A DNA stretch of 64,000 nt from Xiphydria camelus (Eukaryota > Arthropoda > Insecta > Hymenoptera > Xiphydriidae), in contig OY783194.1 in assembly GCA_963678675.1 (NCBI GenBank), positions 19,694,278 through 19,758,277 on the forward strand. The letters are read 5' to 3'. The notes under the pieces were generated by a model. The model was not told the origin of the DNA, made no database searches, and saw only the letters and a program-made list of their open reading frames with translations. A program made the position numbers and the translations under genes. This document shows, one piece after another, positions 57,223 through 64,000 of the stretch; within the stretch, counting starts at the first letter, position 1; each line of letters begins with the position of its first letter.

Positions 57223-57877
57223 ATGAGCAACGATCAAAAAGTTTATCGATGACAGAAAGGATCAAAAAGGAATACTTGGAGTTTAAATAAAAGTAATATT
57301 TCAAAGCGTAGACCATTCAATCGATATGCAGCGGATCAAGATAAAGAAGGCGTGAGCGCGTCGGCCAAAAAACTGCGAAAACCAACAAGTTCCCGTGATG
57401 TTGAAGTTAACGGTGAATTCGGTTATAGATTTATCAATTTTATAACTGTTATGAACGTAATTGCTCAATAATACCGAGAGTTTCAATTCTATTGTGTGGA
57501 GTTTGGCACCCAAGAGGACTTCAAGCGGCAAGTTGGTTTTGGATATAGCTTCCAATATTGCAGTCTGTACGTTCAACGATGGCCTTAGCAGCGTCATGAG
57601 CATGATGAACATTTTGGGCATGACTATAGGGCCCCAAAGCTACAACTTTTGTTTAGAAGTCGATGCACTGCGCGTCGACTACGCAGAGCGGTCACTATCG
57701 GTTGCGGCGAAGAACGCGCGTTTGGAGATGCAAGATCTTCAAGAAAAGCGAAAGAGGAGGAAAATCTTGCCTTGGAAGGTCAACTTTATGGAGCTGGTAT
57801 CGCAGACTAATGGTAAAAGATTTTGTTATTTTCATTTTTATGGTTTAATTACAAGAAAGTTATATGTAAAACTTTAA
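57223..57877 (+). pseudogene. Deletion derivative of a second Mutator-like transposase
   Basis: ATG at 57223 (MSNDQKVYR, then TGA) leads to SASAKKLRKPTSSRD and GEFGYRFINFITVMNV, the N-terminal region of Mutator-like (PF20700) transposases of another lineage. At about 57460, one frame over, NNTESFNSIVWSLAPKRTSS begins. This is the C-terminal part with the third catalytic residue (E of ESFN), followed by a coiled region with EKRKRRKILPW. The middle of the gene, with both Asp residues, is deleted at the join. Confidence 0.7.
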
Positions 57878-58431
57878 ACGTTTATCTCAAAACAGCTTTT
57901 TTCGAATTGGCGAGACAAATAATTTCGATAATTTTTATCTGACTGTTTTCAAATTTTATAATCACCTTTCTAATTGTATTTCGCACAAAAGTACGTAGGA
58001 AATTTTTGATTAATTAAAAACTTTCCATTCTATGAGCCGTTTCATACGACATTTTTCACTGAAAATTCACCACTTAAATTCAAATGCTTGCCATTTTCCG
58101 AAAAATCAATATTTTTAAAAACCCCTACGTACTTTTGTAGATATACTTATGAAGATTAAGGAAAAAAATTGTTTTTGGTTCTAGGTCAAAAATTGCGGAC
58201 ACCATTTGTCTCGCCACGGAGCATCTAAAAAAAAAGCACCAGCGGAAAATGTGAATAGCCGCCATATTGAATTAAAAAAAATATATATATATTTGTTTTT
58301 AATACTGTAATACTTGGTATTAATAGATATGAAATTACTTTTGTACATAAATCACTCTTTTATACAAAAAAAAAAAGGTAAAATATGCACCTTATTTTGT
58401 AACCGCTACCGTGGCCATACCCCTTAAGCTA
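57878..58431. other. 3' part of the Mutator-like derivative; TTAA-flanked end
   Basis: Non-coding. GGCCATACCCC|TTAA at about 58420-58433 looks like the right end of a TTAA element similar in form to 46963-47691. Its left end was not found. Confidence 0.35.
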
Positions 58432-58445
58432 GGAATCCACTACAC

Positions 58446-58502
58446 TCGACTCGACTCGACTCGACTCGACTCGACACGACTCGACGCGACTCGACACGAC
58501 GC
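58446..58502. repeat. (CTCGA)n pentanucleotide microsatellite
   Basis: About eleven units of CTCGA/CACGA; the last ones are degenerate (ACACGACGCG). Confidence 0.9.
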
Positions 58503-58955
58503 GTTTCTGATCGCATGATTTTCCATGTATTTAAATGGCGTAGAAATCCACTAGTAGTCGGAGAGCTGGCGTACAAAATGTGCAAGAGTTTTCTCCTATC
58601 TGGTACAATTCTAGTGAATTACAATTGGGCTGTAAAACGTCACTGTACAGTTAGCCGGTCTGGTTTTGGGACACCTGGCATTCGCGCGCCACCAAAGGTG
58701 TCAGAATAATTAGGTTCGTGCAACTGTTTTCTACTAGCTCCAAATTCATTTGTAATTAGTCTATGCAATAAAAAACTCAAAACAAACAGTCAGCCAGCAA
58801 AAGAGTGGGACACGGCCAGTCAGCATTACTGTAAAGTTGTAGAAAAAATTAAGTTCATGCAAGTGTTTTCTCCAAACTCAAATTTTTCAATATGTTAATT
58901 CATTCAATAACAACTATAAATCAACCAGTCAGACCTCATTTATATAGAACCCACA

Positions 58956-59945
58956 CAGTCAGCAGTTCAGAGAAGTTGCGATAATAAGTACGCGCGACTT
59001 CTCAAAAACAATCATCCGCGCAAGGGATGACCCTTGCTCTAAAACAAGAGACTACGTAGTTAAGGCATCTGGCGACCAACTGTATCTCGAGAATCGGAGA
59101 AGCGGAGAACAATGAATAAAGAATCTTTGCCAGCACTGCTGTAGAGAAAGAAACGTTTCCCCAGTTTTACTCGGGCCAGGGCGGATTCGAGGTGTAAGGC
59201 TCTGGTGCATGTATTTGTGTGTTAGTTGGGGAGAAACGAATTAAAATCTTCGGTACGCGACAGATGACACTTCATTCGTGCGTTGTGAAGCAAATATTAT
59301 GGAGAAATGTGTGGTTCATTGTGTATTTTGTTTGAAAAAAGGAGACAATATACTGCCCTTAACAGAAAGTAGTATTGCAAAATTCCAATCATTTTTAAAA
59401 ATTCGTCGAGATAATAGTTTATCGTTTAATAATGTAGTGCTGCCATCAGTTCCCAATAACATCGATGGTTATCATGTGCCATGTTATAGAAAATTTACGG
59501 CTTTGAGCAAGAAAGTGAGAGAAGTCCTGCGGGATAGAATTAATATATCTGAAAAGAGGTAAGTCAATTAGACTCTATATTATTAATACACTTTCCTGAC
59601 GGGGCCCGCAATTATTTTTTTGCTGTTGTCAAAATCATTGAAGCGATTTCTATATTATTTGAGTACATTTACCATAAAATTGAAATTTGAATAAAAGAAA
59701 TAATAAAAGAAAATTGAATAGTTGTTATCCCTCTTCTTTCATTACACCCTCCTTCATTACTTTTGGTGTAATCATTGTTTATGTCTTGATTGTAATTGTT
59801 AATTTTCATTTTGTTTAAATTATCATATTTTTTATGATGTTTTTTTGGATATGAGTACAGTATTTCCAGTAAAATTATGATTCTTATGATTGTTATTGAG
59901 AAGTCGCGCGTACTTATTATCGCAACTTCTCTGAACTGCTGACTG
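58956..59945. mobile_element. 990-bp nested element, ACA target
   Basis: 50-bp perfect TIRs start CAGTCAGCAGTTCAGAGAAG and are flanked by ACA (58953-58955 and 59946-59948). The matching site in the right arm (63710-63720 region) is empty, which proves insertion. The CAGTCA start and 3-bp target recall the Academ-like element. It carries a single first exon. Confidence 0.9.
59299..59558 (+). pseudogene. Zinc-finger first exon with splice donor
   Basis: ATG at 59299 (MEKCVVHCVFCLKKGD), then about 45 residues later YHVPCYRKF: a CxxC...HxxxC unit like the two fingers of the Academ-like protein at 7711. The exon ends EKR at GAAAAGAG|GTAAGT (donor at 59559). No further exon lies inside the element, so it is either the 5' end of a deleted autonomous element or an exon that could splice onto whatever lies downstream. 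Intact as far as it goes. Confidence 0.6.
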
Positions 59946-60456
59946 ACAAGGAAACGTTTCGAGGCCGCCGCTTCCGATCTTGATGAAACTTCGTAAATTT
60001 AAAGTTTATCGAAAAATAAGAGACCCCTATTTTTTTATAGCGGCCCAATTTTGGTTTAAGGGGGTGAAATGGACCCCTGAATTTTCACCCCCTTCGAGCT
60101 ATCTCCGAAACGAAGCGAGATAGATGAAAACTTTCAATGTACGTTTTGTTTGGTTTTTTTAGTATAATAAAATCCCCTAAACAGATTTTGAAAAAAAGCA
60201 TTATTTTTCAAAAAAAAAAAAATTTTTATCTAATTTTTCGAAATTTCGGTTTAGTCATGTGGACAAAAACTTAGGAAATTTTATTACAAATTCAACCATG
60301 TATGACATGATATATTTCCCTCCTACAGTTTTGCAAATTTCTAACTTTTATGTCTGATAATGAGCGGGCTACCAATGGCAGTGACGGGATAGGTCGGGGG
60401 TTATTACTTCTATGTATTTTAATGCCACTTTTCTTTTATTTAATAAAGTTCAACTT

Positions 60457-60831
60457 CTATGGCTCATAATTATGACAATAATGGTATTCCGTGAAAAAAT
60501 GTTTCATACAAAGTTGTTTCTTACACCAAGCACACGTAATAACGGCAATATCGCCACATATGTGGCATCGTGGTTCCGAGTCCTGTGCAAAACAAAATTC
60601 TACAGGATGTTCAAATTCAGGAGGTCTCCTGAATATATATCCACTCTTGAACCACGAATATTTAATAAAGTTAGTAAACCGTGGTGAAGAAAACTGATTA
60701 TGAGTAAGAGATTGAAGTTTTAAAATATTATCTCTCGAATGAAGGTTAATATCGTAATTGAAAAGAGTTACAATATCTGAAAACCTCCTTACAAAATTCG
60801 TCCACATTCGAAAGCCGTATACGTCTAGCGG
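60457..60831 (-). pseudogene. Inverted copy of the pogo-like transposase 3' end
   Basis: Encodes the same 115 residues as 62851-63201 with a single change (WT for WK at residues 2-3), ending at the same stop. It also includes the DNA for the third catalytic Asp (IQPLDVYG region). It has no promoter of its own and is part of the left TIR. Confidence 0.9.
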
Positions 60832-60971
60832 AATATTATCAAAATAAAATGGACAAAAATTGTTCAGAAATCTTATTAATAAATCCGACCGTTAATTTAT
60901 TTATATTATTTTCTGTTTGTGTGTAAGTAACTAATAATTCACTCACAGGTTAGATAAAATTGTCTGAATTT

Positions 60972-61300
60972 TTATAGTTTTTTGTTGGAATCATTTTTTT
61001 CTTTACTTTTCTTCTTCGCGTACTGTTTCCTCCAGTACTCCTCACATTCTTGCAGCTCTCGTTCTACTTCGGCCATGGATGGTCCTGTTGTGCGGAATGT
61101 CAGATCCAGCGATTTCCCGGGAGACGGCAATGGTATGTGCCCATTTTTAAGATCCTCCACGATCTTCTGAAAAGTCGGTAACTCGTTTGAACCCATCACT
61201 TGAATGATAGACGCAGCCAATGAAACTGAAGCTCTTTGCTTCTCGGCCCTGTATATATACTCCTCGAAAATGCCGTAAACAACATTCCTGTTATTTGTAG
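60972..61300 (-). pseudogene. Unidentified conserved-looking frame between the TIRs
   Basis: The minus strand reads GNPTNNRNVVYGIFEEYIYR..., SIIQVMGSNELPTFQKIVED, ...SMAEVERELQECEEYWRKQY and a Lys-rich tail to TAA at 60972. A TAA precedes it (near 61312). The composition is that of a real soluble protein (helical, charged), not a transposase I know. It may be the last exon of a host gene captured by the transposon, or a second gene of the element. Confidence 0.4.
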
Positions 61301-61587
61301 GGTTGCCTTATATGGCCCCGGTGATGCGAAAGATGGAGTTTAGTTCTTTGGACAAGCTTTATTATTAGTTGGCTCTGTGCCCATGTAAAAATATTTTCGT
61401 ACGCGCTCTCGAGTTTCGTACGCGGACTCCGAGGATGATGGCCCCTTTTTGGGAAGTCGGACCTCCCACCCTCTCCAGTCTGTTTCGTTCTTGTGAGGCG
61501 ACTTCATTATATATAAGGAAGCGAAAGAGAAAGCTTTTTAGTCTGAATATTCAGTTTCTATGGTGCACAGCAGTTCATATTATTATT

Positions 61588-63201
61588 ATGGCAATTATAA
61601 ATCCGATCAATGTGTTAACTTTATTGGTGGCCGTTTTCAGTGTACCAAATGGAAGAGAAACTCCAATGAATATTGCAGAAGTGCAATTGAAAGATTTATT
61701 ACAAAATATTATTATACGTAGCATGGAGGATTCATCATTTCGAGTCGAACATGAAAATAAATTGGAATTGGAAGATTCAATCGAGGATAGTGAAATGCAC
61801 GCTGTTAATACTGACTGGCTGGAATCGGATGTCGAGGATGTTCCTCACGTAGAAACCTCTATACCTCCAGAACCATATCCCTGTACACCCGATGAAGAAG
61901 CGGTTAGCTTTGAATGTAAACAAAGTGCCATAGATTACTGGAACAGTGGGAAGAAAAGACGTCGAACCGTAGCAGCAGTTCAACATCAGTTTAAAAAAGT
62001 GAAATCTGATAGACAATTACGAAGATGGGCTGCGCAAGTAGGACAGGGGGGTACTCAAAATGATAAATTAATACGCATAGCGAAATATACTTTTGATAAA
62101 TTTGTAGAAGCTAGTAGATTGAAAATAATAGTACATGATGTAGACCTTAAACGATGGGCTTTACAAGCAAAAGAAGTAGAGAATCTTCCAACTTTCAAAG
62201 CAAGTCAAACATGGTTGAGGTCATTCAAGAAAGCATATAGAATTGTCTCTCGAAAGATCACAAAGTTTGTAACGAGAAAAAACGTTGAGGGTGAGGAAAG
62301 TTTGAAAGTACGAAGCCATGCCTTCGTAGAACAAGTGAAGCCACTCATTACACAATATGGACCACAAAATGTATTTAACTCTGATCAGAGTGGATTTAAT
62401 TTAGAAATACATTCTGGCCGAACTTTAGCTACATCGGGGCAAAAAAAAATTGAAGCTGTGGTACAATCAATATCTTCTACAACCCACAGCTATACTATAC
62501 AACCCACCATATCTGCTGATGGAAAACTACTGTCGCCTCTTTATGTGGTATTAAAAGAGGCTAGTGGGCAATTGGGAGAACGAGTGCAACAAACCGTGTT
62601 TAGGCCGCCAAATGTATACTTCATGGCTTCCAAATCTGGGAAACTTACAACCGATCTCATGAAAACATGGCTGCAAGAAGTTTACTTCCCTAACACTGGA
62701 TCTACAAGCGTCTTACTGCTGGACTCTTGGAGTGGACAATGTGAGCGAAGTGTTCGAGAAGCTACACCAGAAGACAAGACAATAATATTAATGACGATTC
62801 CATAAGGCACCACCGGACTGATTCAACCGCTAGACGTATACGGATTTCGAATGTGGAAGAATTTTGTAAGGAGGTTTTCAGATATTGTAACTCTTTTCAA
62901 TTACGATATTAACCTTCATTCGAGAGATAATATTTTAAAACTTCAATCTCTTACTCATAATCAGTTTTCTTCACCACGGTTTACTAACTTTATTAAATAT
63001 TCGTGGTTCAAGAGTGGATATATATTCAGGAGACCTCCTGAATTTGAACATCCTGTAGAATTTTGTTTTGCACAGGACTCGGAACCACGATGCCACATAT
63101 GTGGCGATATTGCCGTTATTACGTGTGCTTGGTGTAAGAAACAACTTTGTATGAAACATTTTTTCACGGAATACCATTATTGTCATAATTATGAGCCATA
63201 G
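61588..63201 (+). pseudogene. pogo-like transposase with CENPB HTH and C-terminal finger
   Basis: About 537 codons from ATG 61588 (an earlier in-frame ATG at 61435 is possible). The N-terminus is acidic; a helix-turn-helix pair follows (DYWNSGKKRRRTVAAVQHQF; then a CENPB-type WLRSFKKAYRIVSRKITKF). The DDE core has NSDQSGFN (D266), LLLDSWSG (D379) and IQPLDVYG (D416), a DD36D spacing. The end has a Cys finger, CHICGDIAVITCAWCKKQLC...HFFTEYHYCHNY. The single lesion seen is TAA at 62803-62805 between the second and third Asp, where a Lys codon would be expected. Otherwise full length, so it died recently. Confidence 0.85.
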
Positions 63202-64000
63202 AAGTTGAACTTTATTAAATAAAAGAAAAGTGGCATTAAAATACATAGAAGTAATAACCCCCGACCTATCCCGTCACTGCCATTGGTAGCCCGCTCATTA
63301 TCAGACATAAAAGTTAGAAATTTGCAAAACTGTAGGAGGGAAATATATCATGTCATACATGGTTGAATTTGTAATAAAATTTCCTAAGTTTTTGTCCACA
63401 TGACTAAACCGAAATTTCGAAAAATTAGATAAAAATTTTTTTTTTTTTGAAAAATAATGCTTTTTTTCAAAATCTGTTTAGGGGATTTTATTATACTAAA
63501 AAAACCAAACAAAACGTACATTGAAAGTTTTCATCTATCTCGCTTCGTTTCGGAGATAGCTCGAAGGGGGTGAAAATTCAGGGGTCCATTTCACCCCCTT
63601 AAACCAAAATTGGGCCGCTATAAAAAAATAGGGGTCTCTTATTTTTCGATAAACTTTAAATTTACGAAGTTTCATCAAGATCGGAAGCGGCGGCCTCGAA
63701 ACGTTTCATTGTGAGTGGGTTCTATATAAATGAGGTCTGACTGATTGATTTATAGTTGCTATTGAATTAATTAACATATTTAAAATTTTGAGTTTGGAGA
63801 AAACACTTGCATGAACTTAATTTTTTCTACAACTTTACAGTAATGCTGACTGGCCGTGTCCCACTCTTTTGCTGGCTGACTGTTTGTTTTGAGTTTTTTA
63901 TTGCATAAACTAATTATAAATTAATTTGGAGCTAGTAGAAAACAGTTGCACGAAGCTAATTATTCTGACACCTTTGGTGGCGCGCGAACGCCAGGTGTCC

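Larger units (their letters stand above)
58669..64000. mobile_element. pogo-like transposon with >1.1-kb TIRs (right end beyond window)
   Basis: Left arm 58669-60831 (minus its 990-bp insertion, ~1,170 bp) and right arm 62827-64000 (1,174 bp) are almost identical inverted copies. The unique centre has the 5' part of the transposase and a minus-strand frame. The last third of the transposase lies in the right arm and is repeated, inverted, in the left arm (60457-60831). The right arm runs off the window, so ends and target site are unknown. Confidence 0.85.

Noticed and set aside
61777..62016. Minus-strand frame opposite the pogo-like transposase
   Set aside because: Antisense shadow of the transposase.
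1..64000. CRISPR arrays, bacterial operons or ribosome binding sites
   Set aside because: Repeats here are inverted or tandem transposon parts; introns and polyA signals show a eukaryotic sequence.

Overview
The window looks like an AT-rich arthropod genome, most probably an insect. It carries spliceosomal introns with GT..AG borders, AATAAA polyadenylation signals, many short TA- and TTAA-flanked inverted-repeat elements, and decayed genes of several DNA-transposon superfamilies. I find no intact host gene: every coding region I can name is a transposon gene broken by stops, frameshifts or insertions. Start codons are quoted as ATG only where an ATG is really there. The species cannot be named from this sequence.

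Layout. 1-6.5 kb: a strict 10-bp array of heat-shock-element-like units, a possible solo LTR, a mariner remnant, a TTAA element and a pogo-type MITE. 6.5-12.9 kb: a complete but broken transposon with ~0.5 kb terminal inverted repeats (TIRs), best matched to Academ (AcademX: transposase, XPG-like nuclease and a C-terminal Cys-rich CXC module). 15.6-20.7 kb: two foldback elements with tRNA-like sequences in or beside their arms; the first has a transposon first exon plus splice donor in its arms. 20.9-28.5 kb: a three-exon Mutator-like transposase pseudogene whose last exon continues into a DEDDh 3'-5' exonuclease domain; exons and introns are split by nested insertions. 28.6-32 kb: an internally deleted Ty3/gypsy-type LTR retrotransposon with two SAP domains before its gag. 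33-45 kb: a carpet of inverted-repeat elements (hAT-like, PIF/Harbinger-like, Helitron-like with a 129-bp minisatellite, and others). 45.6-51.8 kb: an element with long TIRs around a KRBA2/Ginger-type integrase pseudogene. 52-58 kb: more MITEs and a deletion derivative of a second Mutator-like gene. 58.7-64 kb: a pogo-like transposon whose >1.1 kb TIRs contain the 3' third of its own transposase gene, including the third catalytic Asp; the left arm holds a young 990-bp element carrying a zinc-finger first exon and splice donor.

Common themes. (1) Three insertions (27460-27982, 29918-30292, 46963-47691) sit inside transposon reading frames, and removing each with one target copy restores the frame, which fixes their boundaries and target sites. 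(2) Four near-perfect palindromes share only a ~10-bp terminus, CCGTATGTCC, and a TA target, with unrelated arms. (3) Several foldback elements carry first exons with splice donors, or gene ends, inside their inverted repeats. (4) Two unrelated transposon proteins (Academ-like and integrase) end in similar Cys-rich CXC modules.

Limits: all homology calls are from recognised motifs, not searches, and element borders without a clear target duplication are approximate.
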